Shown here: piece by piece, positions 35,283 through 45,198 of the stretch | Layout: each line of letters starts with the position of its first letter | Numbering within the stretch: the first letter of the stretch is position 1 | Assembly (NCBI GenBank): GCA_947489665.1 | Contig: CANLEH010000003.1 | Coordinates: forward strand, 186,001 to 250,000 | Direction: 5' to 3' | DNA length: 64,000 nucleotides | Source: an uncultured Roseicyclus sp. | Lineage (GTDB): Bacteria; Pseudomonadota; Alphaproteobacteria; Rhodobacterales; Rhodobacteraceae | Notes under the pieces: model-generated | Database searches by the model: none | What the model saw: only the letters and a program-made list of their open reading frames with translations | What the model was told of the DNA's origin: nothing | Made by a program: the position numbers and the translations under genes

Positions 35283-35291
35283 CGCGGCTAA

Positions 35292-35341
35292 GCGAGGGGC
35301 CAGCCCCTCGCGCTCCCCGGCATTTTCTCAGAACAAAGATG
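35292..35341 (+). repeat. Intergenic hairpin repeat, copy B
   Basis: GCGAGGGGC and GCCCCTCGC form a 9-bp stem right after the thiolase gene, followed by CTCCCCGGCATTTTCTCA and GAACAAAGAT. The tail matches the pattern of copies A (24804-24880) and C (53581-53620): a GC-rich stem, a short C/G box, ATTTT, then AACAAAGA. It probably also helps to end thiolase transcription, although no T-run touches the stem. Confidence 0.55.
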
Positions 35342-35346
35342 GGCGT

Positions 35347-37389
35347 TTAATTCCTCACTTCGACTGAGCGGCTTTCGGCGCGGCCGGTGGCGTCGATGAC
35401 CGTAAGCTCTCCGAAGCCGAGGCCGACATCCAGGGCAACCTCGCGGTCGCGCAGGCCAACGCCGACCGGGGCGCCATTCCAGAGCCAGGTGAAGGGCGCT
35501 TGTCCCTCGGCCACGCGCGCCACGACTGGCAGGCCAGGCTGGTAGGCCAGAACGGCGCCTTCGGGCGGGAAGGTGATGGCAGGGCCGCCGGTATCAGTCA
35601 TGTCTGCAACAGGATCAAAGCGGCGCAAGGTTTCGGGCAGTTGCGCGTTTGTCAGCGTCAGCGCGCCGGATGGCGGCGCGGGGCGCGGCGTCGGGCGGTC
35701 GCCGAGATGGGCAAACGCCTCGAACAACAGGGGCGCTGACAGTTCTGCGCCAAAGGCCCCGGGCACCGAGGCCCCGTCGGCGCGGCCCATCCAGATACCG
35801 ATCACGTGCTGCCCGTCGAACCCGAAGGCCCAGGCATCGCGGTGGCCGTAGCTGGTGCCCGTCTTGTAGCTTAGGCCCGCGCGTGGGGCATTTGGCGGCG
35901 GGATGACGCCAGAGAGCATGTCGCCCAGATACCAGGCGGCGGTTTCTGACAGGATGCGCTGGCCTTCCCCCACGGCTGCGCCTTCACGCCAATGCAAGGG
36001 CGCCGCCACACCACCGCGCGCAATTCCGGCATAGAGGCGCAAGAGGTCCTCCATCGTGATGCCAATGCCGCCGAGAGCAATGGCAAGGCCGGGTTCTTCC
36101 CCAAGTGGCAGGGACACGTCCATATCCGCGCGACCCATGGCGGCGAGCATCTGGTGGGGCCCAATCTCATTCAGCAGCGTTACGGCGGGGATATTCAGGG
36201 ACAATTGCAGGGCTTCTGACGCGGTGACTTCGCCACGAAAGACCTCATCAAAATTCTGCGGGGCGTAACCGGCGATGGAGATCGGTCGATCCTGCACCAA
36301 CGTTTCGGGATGGATCAGCCCTGCATCCATGGCGAGGCCGTAGATCAGCGGTTTGAGCGCAGAGCCGGGGGACCTAACGGCTTGGGTCATATCGACGAAG
36401 CCGTCACGGGGGGTGTCGGTGTAGTCCGGGGAGCCGACACTGGCGAGCACTTCGCCCGTCTCATGATCCATGACCATGATGGCGGTACTGATCTGCGGCC
36501 CGAGACCGGTGACAGCGCGGGTGGCGAGCCGTTCCATTTGCGCCTGAAGGTCGCGGTCGAGGGTCAGATGATGCGTACCTTGCGTAGGCCGTTCAAGAAT
36601 GGCGCGATCGGCAAGATGGGCGGCCAGCGCGGGGAACGGGCGCCGCGCGGTTGGGATCGGCTCTTCCCGAGCCCAGGCAATTTGCGCCTCGGTCAGGTTG
36701 GTGAAGGTCACGGCCCGCGACAAGACCCGGTTTCGGGCAATCTCGGCGGCTTCGGGGAAACGGTCAGGGCGGCGGGAATTTGGCGCTTGCGGAATGGCGA
36801 CCAGCAGGGCGGATTGCGCAGCGGTCAGGCGATCAGGTTCCGTCCCGAACCAGGTGAGCGTTGCCGCGCGCACCCCTTCAAGATTGCCGCCATAGGGGGC
36901 GAGGTGGAGGTAGAGGGTCAGGATTTCCTCTTTGCTTAGATGGCGCTCAAGCGCCAGGGCCAGCCTGATCTGGCGGATCTTGCCGCCCCAGGCGCCGGTG
37001 CCCGAATCTTCCAACAGGCGGGCGACCTGCATGGTCAGGGTCGAGCCGCCCGAAATCACGCGGCCCGTTGTGAAGCGCTGGTAGGCGGCCCGGGCGAAGG
37101 CGCGGAGATCGACGCCGGGATGGGTCCAGAAGCGCCGATCCTCATAGGCCACAAGCATGTCGATAAAGTCTGGATCTACCGCATCATAGCTGACGGGCAG
37201 GCGCCAGCGGCCATTCTCGACTGTGTAGGCGCGCAGCAGGTCGCCGTTGCGGTCCAGCACCTCCACGCCCGTTTCCAGGGTGAGGGGTGGAACCTCCGTA
37301 CGGTCGATCCAATCGTCCACCCACAGCACCGCTCCGGCGACAAAAGTCACAATGAGGAGCACGAGGGTGGATGCGATCTGGCGGATCAT
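35347..37389 (-). CDS. pbpC: Penicillin-binding protein 1C
   Basis: PBP1C is a bifunctional peptidoglycan synthase. The 680-residue protein has an N-terminal anchor (about 4-24), a GT51 transglycosylase domain with VAYEDRRFWTHPGVD near 85-99 and GGSTLTMQVARLL near 120, and a transpeptidase domain with the active serine in PGSALKPL and KTGTSYGHRDAWAFGFD. It ends with the C-terminal domain special to PBP1C. It overlaps the A2M gene by ATGA; in many bacteria these two are paired, with the A2M protein thought to protect when the envelope is breached and PBP1C to repair the wall. Confidence 0.95.
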   Translation of the reverse strand: MIRQIASTLVLLIVTFVAGAVLWVDDWIDRTEVPPLTLETGVEVLDRNGDLLRAYTVENGRWRLPVSYDAVDPDFIDMLVAYEDRRFWTHPGVDLRAFARAAYQRFTTGRVISGGSTLTMQVARLLEDSGTGAWGGKIRQIRLALALERHLSKEEILTLYLHLAPYGGNLEGVRAATLTWFGTEPDRLTAAQSALLVAIPQAPNSRRPDRFPEAAEIARNRVLSRAVTFTNLTEAQIAWAREEPIPTARRPFPALAAHLADRAILERPTQGTHHLTLDRDLQAQMERLATRAVTGLGPQISTAIMVMDHETGEVLASVGSPDYTDTPRDGFVDMTQAVRSPGSALKPLIYGLAMDAGLIHPETLVQDRPISIAGYAPQNFDEVFRGEVTASEALQLSLNIPAVTLLNEIGPHQMLAAMGRADMDVSLPLGEEPGLAIALGGIGITMEDLLRLYAGIARGGVAAPLHWREGAAVGEGQRILSETAAWYLGDMLSGVIPPPNAPRAGLSYKTGTSYGHRDAWAFGFDGQHVIGIWMGRADGASVPGAFGAELSAPLLFEAFAHLGDRPTPRPAPPSGALTLTNAQLPETLRRFDPVADMTDTGGPAITFPPEGAVLAYQPGLPVVARVAEGQAPFTWLWNGAPVGVGLRDREVALDVGLGFGELTVIDATGRAESRSVEVRN

Positions 37390-40300
37390 TCGAGGATTTC
37401 AACAGTCCCTGAGGCAGTCTGTGCCCGGTATGTCGGGCGGTACATGTCTTCCACCGAGGCTGCGGGATGGTGGAAAGAGCCGGGCGTCACGGCGCGTACG
37501 ATATAGGCGAGGCGAACAAGGTCGCTGCCGCCGCGCATATCGACGGCAGACAGGAAACGTTCCGCCCGGAATTCCGACATTTGCGGCGAGACCGGAAAAT
37601 CGACGCCTTGCAAAGCCGAGACATCCCCCGATTGAAGGAGGTTTGGATTGTCGATCTCGAAACCAGCGGGAAGGGGATCGTTGATCATCAGGCGCCCGTC
37701 TGGCGCGCCGGTGCGGCGCACCTCCAACACCACGACCATGCGCGCGCCGAGGGGGACCTGCTGCGGATCGGTCGCGTCGCCGTCCAGCGTGAAGTAGTCG
37801 CGATCGATCCGGTAGCCGTTGCCGAACTGCGCGACGTCACCATAGGGCTGGCCGAAGCGGGTGAGGGTCAGAAGCTCCTCATTCGGGCCGGTGTTCTCAA
37901 TGACATGGGCGGACGCTTCGCTCCCGTCGAGGACTTCGATGAGCGGGCCGGAGACCGGTGCGCCGTCGAGCGTAAGGGTCTGTGTGGCGGGATTGTCGAT
38001 CAACGCATGGGCTGCGAGCAGGGACCAGACGGCCTCCTGTGTTGAAGCTTCGGCCACGGGGATGGCAATCTCAGGCATATAGGCGGGCACGTTGATGGTG
38101 TCGGATCCTGCTGCTGCGGCAAGGGCCACAAGGCCAGCCGCGTCCCGTTGGCGGGTGCCGTAATCCGTGCGCCAGCCGGAGATCGCCCCGCCATTGCCCG
38201 TAAGGGTCAGGCGCGCGAACCCTGCAGTGAACATGGCGTCGGCGCGTGGCTGATCGCCGTACATTGCAAGGGCGGCGCCCAGTTGGGCAAGGGCCAGTGG
38301 CGTCGCGAAATCCTGCGCTTTCACATCGGCATAGTAGCGTAGATCCCCCATGGAGGCCTGCCCTTCGCGGGCCAGGACCATCAGCGCATAGGCAAGCCCT
38401 TCGCCCCCATTCTCGAAATCCGGATGACCGGCGACGCGGTTTGCGAGATTATCGAGCGCGCTTTGGAAAGCGTTGGCGGGAACCCCATGCCCCTCGGCCC
38501 GCGCGCGGGAGAGGAAATCGGTGACATAGGCATCAAGCCACAGATCGCCCGACCCGGCACGCCACAGGCCGAAGCTGCCATTGGCGCTTTGGTTCGTCAG
38601 GACGGACCGGATGGCGTCGGCGATACGGTCATTGAGGTCATCCGCCGTCCCAAGTTCCATGATCTCGGCCACGGAGGAGAGGTACAGGAGGGGGAGGGCC
38701 TGGCTTGTGACCTGCTCGGTGCAGCCATAGGGGTAACGGTCGAGCCGTTGCAGAAGACCCGCGGCATCGAAACGCGCGAGCGGCCCGGCAGATAGGGTCA
38801 CGCGGGCGGTTTCAGGCCGGAAATCAGCGAAGGCATTGGCATCAAGTGTGAAGGATTGGCCGGGCGCGAGGGTCAGCCGGGTGGTTTCAGCGACAAGCGG
38901 GTCATTGAATTGCAGAGGGATCGAGACCTCTTGCGATAGCGCGGTGCCGTCGGGTGTGGTCAGGGTGATGGCGATCGCGGCGTCGCCCACGCGGTCAGCG
39001 GTCTGAAATACGATCGGGATACGTTGTGTCTGGCCTTCCGCAAGCGTGACTTCGGGGATCAACTGGCCAAAAAGCTGGATGCCCGTATTGGCGCTGACCT
39101 CAAGCGGCATAGTGCCTGTGGGGCCTTCGGTATGGGTCACTTCCAGCAGAACCCGCGCGGTGTCACCGGGCGCGAGGAAGCGTGGAGCGGTGGCCGTGAC
39201 GACCACAGGATCGCGGACGATGACATCCTGCGTCGCTTGTCCAACGCCGGTCTCGGACCAGGCGGTGGCCATGACACGGACGGTGCCGTTGAACGCGGGC
39301 AGGTCAAAACTGGTGCGGGCAAAGCCGTCATCGCCAACGGTCAGGGGGCCAGAGAACAGCGCAACAAGGTCGTCGGTCGGAGGAGAGGCCTCCATCCGCA
39401 GGCCCGCGCCTGCATCGCCACCCTGCCGGATGCGGCCCTCGGCGCCATCGCGGCTGTCGATCAGGCGGCCATAGAGATCGCGGAATGCCATGCCGAGGCG
39501 GCGCTGGCCGAAATAATGGCCCTGCGGATCGGGGGCCTCAAAACTGGTGAGGTTGAGGATCCCAAGATCAACGGCCGAGATGGTTGCGAATACCGTTTCG
39601 CCGGGCTGGGCGCCTTCGACGCGCAAGGCAACGTCCAGCGGGCCGCGGGGCCGCGTGACTTCAGGCACTTCCAGCGTTGCGTTCAAAGCGCGCGGACCCG
39701 GGTCGACGGCGGCATGTGCAATGCCGATGGCCCGAGTGGGCGCGGGTGTGTCGGCCTCCCCAAATGGGCGGATCAGGGATGCGGTGACATACGCCCCCGA
39801 TCCCCAGTCTTCCGTCACCTGCAACGGGATGGTCAAGGGCGAGCCTTCAAAGACCACGGATTCCCGGTGGATCAACGCGTTCGAGACGACCTGAACCGTC
39901 AATAACCCGCCGGACAGAGCCGAGACACGCAGATTTGCCGTGTCACCGGGCCGGTAGCTGTCTGCATCAAGCGTGACATCGAGGACGTCCGGGGTATCGC
40001 CGCCGTCGTCAGCGCCATAGAAGCCAGCGGAGAAGCCGACCGAACTGATCGTGAAGCCGCCAAAATCGCTTTCAACGCGAAGCTCGTACCGGCCCCAATC
40101 AATCGGCAGATCGAGGCGCGTGGGATCGCGGCCAAGGGTGACGTCACCTTCGGCAATGCGTTCGCGGGTGGTGACCGGGTCCCATGACCAATTGCCGTTC
40201 TGCCGGTACCATTGGTAGCGACGCTCAACCCGGTTCAGGGTCCACCGGGCGGGCATGGGATCGCCCGTGCCAATGGCGATAAGGTCAAAGGGGGCGTCCA

Positions 40301-42818
40301 CGCCTTCCGCCAACGTTCCGTCAAACAGGGGGCGGATGCCGATGGCAGGGCCGTCCGGCATGATCGTGACGGTTTCGCGCCGTTCCACCGGTCGGCCAGA
40401 GGCCTCAGAGATCTCTGCCGTGATCGTTAGCTGGCCGGGATAAGGCGCGCCAGAGAAGGCCGGGAATTCAAGGCCAACAGCCATGCGGCCCTGATTGTTG
40501 GTCTCGAACGGGCCGAAACTGGCGAATTCCGCGTCTGGTGGTGCGTCATGGCGTCCAAAGGCATAGCCGGGATGCGCGGGAAGGAATTGCGTTGGCCGCA
40601 GGGCCATGCGGCCGCTGATCGGAAGACCCTCAGCCGGTGCGCCGTAAAGGTAATTGGCGATGAAATCGGTGATCGGTGCGGCGCCAGGCGCGAAGGTTCG
40701 GGACGGAAGGCTGACGAATAGATCAAGCCGTTCCGGCAAGAAATCCTCGATCAGCAGGCGCGTTGTCGTCAGGGGTGCAGCATCTGGATCCGCATGGATC
40801 GCCAACCGCCACGTGCCGCGCGGCACCCCTGGCCCGGTGGGCAGGGAAAAGACGTAGCCGCCTGCGCCCTCATCCGTCAGCAAGGTTCGACTGTATTCGA
40901 CGCCATCGGCGCGGGTCAGGATGGCGGTCAAAGGCAGGCCAGTGATGGCCTGGGCCTGCGGATCGCGGGCCAATGCGGTGGCATGGATCATCTCACCCGC
41001 CCGGTAAACGCCCCGGTCGGTCGTAAGGAAGACATCGATGGGGCCCGCCGGTTCGCGCCCTTCAACGCCCCGGTCGGACAGATCGAACTCCGCCTCGCGC
41101 AGGGACAGGAAGGCAAGATCGGTGTCGCCGGTCCGTGCGATCAAAAGGGCGGGGGCCGCCCCGTCTCGCCCGGCGGCAATGTCGCCTTCGAAATGTGCGT
41201 AGCCGTCGGTATCTGTAATGGCTTCAGCCAACACACGGTTCGATTCTGAGACCAGATCAATTGCGACACCTTCGACAGGACGCGCGGTCGTCAGGGATGT
41301 GACGCTGACATGGACTCCGTCGACGCCGCTGGCCGAGGAAAGACCAAGATCGCTAACGAGGAACCATTGCGTGGCACCCCCTTCAGCTTCCCCGGCGCCG
41401 CCGACGCGGGCCTCCAACGCATAAAGGCCCGGTGCGCGGCCTTCGAGAACATCCCCGATGGGAATGCGCGTGGTCACGCCACGGTTCTGCTCCATGGCCA
41501 CTTCGGCCTCACCCTGCCAGACGGCTTCACCGATTTCGTCGGCGAAGCGATCAATCTGCCATTCCGCCAGCGGGCGACCAAAATAGCGATCCTGAAGGCT
41601 GCGCAGGATGTTGCGGTCAGAGACGTGGTAGAGGTTCAGGTCAACAAGGTCCGTATTGACGGCGACCAGCGGGATGGTCCCACCGGCAGAGGCCGGCAGG
41701 ACATAGGCGCGGCCTGCAAAGCGTACGGAGGCGGCACGGTCCCGGACATATTGCTGAAGGGCTACGGGTTCATGCAGAACCTCACCCGACGCGGCGGGCA
41801 ATCCGGCACGCAGGGTGAATTCCAAGCGTTCGCCGTGCGACACGCCCGAGATGCAAAGCTGCCGGCCTTCAGCCTCGACGGCGAGGCCGGGTTCGGTGGA
41901 TTGCAGGTAGTCGTCGTAGATCACGCCACCGGCGGCGAGGTCTTCGGAGAAGATGGCACAGATCCGGGGGAAGTCGGCTTCGACATCCACGCGCGTATCG
42001 GTCACGCGAAAGCCGAACAGGCCACGAAGGCGGTTCGCAGCCGCTGTGCGTTGGTCTGACGGCGCATTGGCCACGGCCATGTCTGCCGCAAAGATCGCAT
42101 CGCGCCCGCGCCCGTTCCGTTCAAGCGCCTCTGCAAGGAGGTCATTGGCAAGTGCCGTGGGTTCGCCCGGGTCGGCGCGGAGGGCCGCGTTGATTGCGGC
42201 CTGCAAGGCGCGCCGGTCGAATTGGCGCTGTTCCGATGAATTCTCAGCCTCGATCGCCAGAAGATAGGTCGCGTAGGTGATCCAATCATTGGCCTCGCCC
42301 TCTACCGTGATCGCGGCGCCGATGCGACGCATGGCGCCCACAATATCGCCCTCTGCAAAGGCGTTTTGTGCGCTACGGCGCCAATCCTCGGCCGGGAAGC
42401 GGCCGCCATAGTGGACAAGTCCCAAGGTGTCGGCCTGCGCATAGGCATCTTCGAAATCGGCACTGTTCAGGAAATCCATCGCAGCGCGGCGTTCCGTTGC
42501 GCGGGCGACGAGGCTCGCATCTGTTGCGCGGATCAGGCCGGAAAAGGCGCCTGCATAGGCCTCACTCTCGCCGATTGTCGACTTTGGAAAGCACGCGTTC
42601 GAGCGGCTGTTGAACGTGAAGGCAATACAGTCCGGGTCTGCCCGGCAGGCCGCGTCGCAGGCGGTCAGCGTGGTGTCGAAAATCGGGCGCATGTCGCCGC
42701 CCGGAAGGTCGGTATCGCGTAGGATGGTGATTGTCCGTTCTGGTATCGTCTGCGCTGCCAGCGGTGCGGACAGAAACAGCGAAAGACCGATGGCCCAAGC
42801 GACCGAAAAACGACGCAT
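37386..42818 (-). CDS. Alpha-2-macroglobulin family protein with N-terminal PAN-like domain
   Basis: Bacterial A2M proteins trap proteases in the periplasm. The protein has about 1810 residues with a signal peptide (RRFSVAWAIGLSLFLSAPLAAQ) and no lipobox cysteine, so it appears soluble, unlike E. coli YfhM. Near residues 50-80 the cysteine pattern in CDAACRADPDCIAF and NACFPKS matches a PAN/apple-like domain. Many MG-type beta domains follow. The thioester motif CTEQ (in YPYGCTEQVTSQ) in the last third is intact, so covalent trapping is possible. I prefer the ATG at 42818 over the GTG at 42827. Confidence 0.9.
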   Translation of the reverse strand: MRRFSVAWAIGLSLFLSAPLAAQTIPERTITILRDTDLPGGDMRPIFDTTLTACDAACRADPDCIAFTFNSRSNACFPKSTIGESEAYAGAFSGLIRATDASLVARATERRAAMDFLNSADFEDAYAQADTLGLVHYGGRFPAEDWRRSAQNAFAEGDIVGAMRRIGAAITVEGEANDWITYATYLLAIEAENSSEQRQFDRRALQAAINAALRADPGEPTALANDLLAEALERNGRGRDAIFAADMAVANAPSDQRTAAANRLRGLFGFRVTDTRVDVEADFPRICAIFSEDLAAGGVIYDDYLQSTEPGLAVEAEGRQLCISGVSHGERLEFTLRAGLPAASGEVLHEPVALQQYVRDRAASVRFAGRAYVLPASAGGTIPLVAVNTDLVDLNLYHVSDRNILRSLQDRYFGRPLAEWQIDRFADEIGEAVWQGEAEVAMEQNRGVTTRIPIGDVLEGRAPGLYALEARVGGAGEAEGGATQWFLVSDLGLSSASGVDGVHVSVTSLTTARPVEGVAIDLVSESNRVLAEAITDTDGYAHFEGDIAAGRDGAAPALLIARTGDTDLAFLSLREAEFDLSDRGVEGREPAGPIDVFLTTDRGVYRAGEMIHATALARDPQAQAITGLPLTAILTRADGVEYSRTLLTDEGAGGYVFSLPTGPGVPRGTWRLAIHADPDAAPLTTTRLLIEDFLPERLDLFVSLPSRTFAPGAAPITDFIANYLYGAPAEGLPISGRMALRPTQFLPAHPGYAFGRHDAPPDAEFASFGPFETNNQGRMAVGLEFPAFSGAPYPGQLTITAEISEASGRPVERRETVTIMPDGPAIGIRPLFDGTLAEGVDAPFDLIAIGTGDPMPARWTLNRVERRYQWYRQNGNWSWDPVTTRERIAEGDVTLGRDPTRLDLPIDWGRYELRVESDFGGFTISSVGFSAGFYGADDGGDTPDVLDVTLDADSYRPGDTANLRVSALSGGLLTVQVVSNALIHRESVVFEGSPLTIPLQVTEDWGSGAYVTASLIRPFGEADTPAPTRAIGIAHAAVDPGPRALNATLEVPEVTRPRGPLDVALRVEGAQPGETVFATISAVDLGILNLTSFEAPDPQGHYFGQRRLGMAFRDLYGRLIDSRDGAEGRIRQGGDAGAGLRMEASPPTDDLVALFSGPLTVGDDGFARTSFDLPAFNGTVRVMATAWSETGVGQATQDVIVRDPVVVTATAPRFLAPGDTARVLLEVTHTEGPTGTMPLEVSANTGIQLFGQLIPEVTLAEGQTQRIPIVFQTADRVGDAAIAITLTTPDGTALSQEVSIPLQFNDPLVAETTRLTLAPGQSFTLDANAFADFRPETARVTLSAGPLARFDAAGLLQRLDRYPYGCTEQVTSQALPLLYLSSVAEIMELGTADDLNDRIADAIRSVLTNQSANGSFGLWRAGSGDLWLDAYVTDFLSRARAEGHGVPANAFQSALDNLANRVAGHPDFENGGEGLAYALMVLAREGQASMGDLRYYADVKAQDFATPLALAQLGAALAMYGDQPRADAMFTAGFARLTLTGNGGAISGWRTDYGTRQRDAAGLVALAAAAGSDTINVPAYMPEIAIPVAEASTQEAVWSLLAAHALIDNPATQTLTLDGAPVSGPLIEVLDGSEASAHVIENTGPNEELLTLTRFGQPYGDVAQFGNGYRIDRDYFTLDGDATDPQQVPLGARMVVVLEVRRTGAPDGRLMINDPLPAGFEIDNPNLLQSGDVSALQGVDFPVSPQMSEFRAERFLSAVDMRGGSDLVRLAYIVRAVTPGSFHHPAASVEDMYRPTYRAQTASGTVEILE

Positions 42819-43002
42819 CCAAGGCACCCCACAAATTCATCAAACAATTCGTTGCGATGCTGCCACGCGCATCCGCGCGGAGTCTATGATTCCCCCTTGG
42901 CTATGGAGGATTCCCTGACTCGCCACCGGTGATTAACTGTATTTTCAGCGACTCCCCCCAGAACATTCCACCGGACGAAACCCATTTGCGTGATGCATAA
43001 GA

Positions 43003-45198
43003 ATGACTTCGAGCAGCATGATGGAGCGTATGGCGCAGGAGCGTCGCGCCCGGCTTCAGGCCGAGCAATTGCTCGCCCTGCGCTCGGAGGAGCTGTACGA
43101 GGCCAACCGCAAACTCGCCGAACATGCCGACGCGCTTTCGCACCAAGTCATTGAGCAAAGGGAAGAAAACGAAAGCCTGCGTGGCATTGCCACTGAGACT
43201 GAAGCGAAGCTGGAGGTTGTGACTGAGCGGGCGGTAACAGCGCAGCGGCGTTTGTGGGACGCGTTGCATGCCACCGATGATGGCTTCGCCATTTTTGACC
43301 GTGATTTGCGTCTGGTTGCCGCGAATCCTGCCTTCTTCGGTGCTTTCGATGGGGTGGGCGATGTCTCTGAGGGGGCAACCTATGAGGCGATTCTGCGAGT
43401 TGCTGTCGATGAAGGCATTGTCGACCTGCAAGGTGTCGCGCCCGAGGATTGGGTTGATCGGATGATTGCCCGTTGGGAAATGAACCCAATCCCGCGTGTC
43501 GACATCAAATTGTGGAACGGGGCCTTCATTCGCCTGGACGACAAACAGACCCCGCAGGGCGATTTCGTCTCGCTTGCCGTTGATATTACCCCCAATATCC
43601 GCCGCGAACGACAGCTTCGCACGGCCCGTGATGCAGCCTTGGCGGCGAGCCGCGCGAAATCCACGTTCCTTGCGAATATGAGCCACGAGATCAGGACGCC
43701 GATGAACGGTGTCGTCTCCATGGCGGAGCTTTTGCGCGAAACGGAGCTGACCGAAGATCAAAAGATCTATGCCGATACGATCCGGAATTCCGGTGAGGCT
43801 TTGTTGGTCATCATCAACGATGTGCTCGACTATTCGAAGATCGAGGCTGGCAAGCTTGAGCTTAGGTCCGAGAGCTTTGACCTGAACGCGATGGTGCTTG
43901 AGATCTTCCGCCTGTTGCGTCCGGGGCTTGAGGGAAAAACCGTCGAGTTGCGGCTGGACTACGACATCTTTCTGCCGGAACGCATGATCGGAGATCCGGG
44001 CCGGGTGCGGCAGGTTCTGACCAATTTGATCGGCAACGCGATCAAGTTCACCGAAGAAGGGCACGTTACCGTGCGGGTCATGGCCGGGCTTCCTGCTGAC
44101 ACGCCGGGCGCGCTTAATCTACAAGTGATCGTTGAGGATACTGGCATCGGTATCCCGCATGAAAAGCAGGCCCACGTCTTTGGCGAGTTCAACCAAGTGG
44201 AGGAAGAGGCCAATCGCCGCCATGATGGGACGGGCCTTGGCCTCGCGATCTCGCAGCGGCTTGTGAAGCTCATGGGTGGTTCGATGTGGCTGCAATCTGA
44301 GCCCGGACATGGGGCCGCCTTTGGCTTTGATATGGCCCTGCAAGAAGACCCTAGTGCGCGGTTAGAGCCTGTTGCGGGCCTACCGCCGGATCAGGCGCGT
44401 ATTCTGCTGGTTGGGGGTGCGGGTGAGACGATCGACCTGATCATGGATGCGCTGACCCGACTTCACGCGGAAGCGTCACAGGTGCGGCGCGTGCCGTCTG
44501 AGAAAGATCTTGATGGAACGCAGGCGGTTATCCTGTGTGACGATTCTGTTCCCCCAGAAGATGTAGGTGCCGCGCTGGGCGCTTACGGGTTCAAAGGTGC
44601 TTTGCTGCGGGTTGGCGACACGTCGGATCAGGATGATGGATTTGTTCCGTTCCAACCGGATATCGCCTTGGCCGAATTGCGCGCCCTGTTGCTGCCGGTG
44701 CCGGAGGACCCTGCCCCATCGGCCAAACCGGAGGAGCTTTCAGGCCCCGGCGCCGAAACGCCCGAGGCGTTGGCAGAGGACATGCCTGCAGCGCCTGCGA
44801 AGCGCCGGCTGCTGGCGGCAGAGGACAACAAGACCAATCAGTTGGTCTTCAAGTCGATGATCAAGGGCCTCGATCTGGATGTTGAGATTGTAAACAACGG
44901 CGCAGAATTGTTGGAGGCGTTCAAAGCCAATCCGCCGGACCTGATCATGACGGACATCTCAATGCCCGAAATGGACGGCCTTGAAGCTGCGCGGGCCATC
45001 AGGGCCGAAGAGGCTGCGCAGGGCCGGCCGCGTGTCCATATCATTGCCATGACCGCCCATGCGCTCGACGGTGACAGAGAGCGTATTCTTGAAGCCGGCA
45101 TTGACGACTACATCACCAAACCGCTGAAAAAGCCGGTGATCCATGCCAAGATTTCAGAGGCGCCCAACCCCGGCGAGGGTGCCCAAAGTGCGGCCTAG
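43003..45198 (+). CDS. Soluble hybrid histidine kinase with PAS and receiver domains
   Basis: The 731-residue protein has no membrane segment. It has an N-terminal coiled coil (about 7-85), a PAS domain (about 87-200), a HisKA domain with phospho-acceptor H228 (NMSHEIRTPMNG), and a HATPase domain with IGNAIKFT, DTGIGIP and GTGLGLAIS. A degenerate receiver-like segment follows (about 455-565), then a true receiver (about 605-715) with acceptor Asp in LIMTDISMPEMDG and the switch lysine in ITKPLKK. Signal and output partner are unknown; no response regulator or HPt gene is adjacent. It is divergent from the A2M gene and shares a CTAG stop overlap with asparaginase. Confidence 0.9.
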   Translation: MTSSSMMERMAQERRARLQAEQLLALRSEELYEANRKLAEHADALSHQVIEQREENESLRGIATETEAKLEVVTERAVTAQRRLWDALHATDDGFAIFDRDLRLVAANPAFFGAFDGVGDVSEGATYEAILRVAVDEGIVDLQGVAPEDWVDRMIARWEMNPIPRVDIKLWNGAFIRLDDKQTPQGDFVSLAVDITPNIRRERQLRTARDAALAASRAKSTFLANMSHEIRTPMNGVVSMAELLRETELTEDQKIYADTIRNSGEALLVIINDVLDYSKIEAGKLELRSESFDLNAMVLEIFRLLRPGLEGKTVELRLDYDIFLPERMIGDPGRVRQVLTNLIGNAIKFTEEGHVTVRVMAGLPADTPGALNLQVIVEDTGIGIPHEKQAHVFGEFNQVEEEANRRHDGTGLGLAISQRLVKLMGGSMWLQSEPGHGAAFGFDMALQEDPSARLEPVAGLPPDQARILLVGGAGETIDLIMDALTRLHAEASQVRRVPSEKDLDGTQAVILCDDSVPPEDVGAALGAYGFKGALLRVGDTSDQDDGFVPFQPDIALAELRALLLPVPEDPAPSAKPEELSGPGAETPEALAEDMPAAPAKRRLLAAEDNKTNQLVFKSMIKGLDLDVEIVNNGAELLEAFKANPPDLIMTDISMPEMDGLEAARAIRAEEAAQGRPRVHIIAMTAHALDGDRERILEAGIDDYITKPLKKPVIHAKISEAPNPGEGAQSAA

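Noticed and set aside
39024-39905. A 293-residue ORF antisense to the A2M gene
   Set aside because: Shadow frame of a verified large gene, without recognisable domains.
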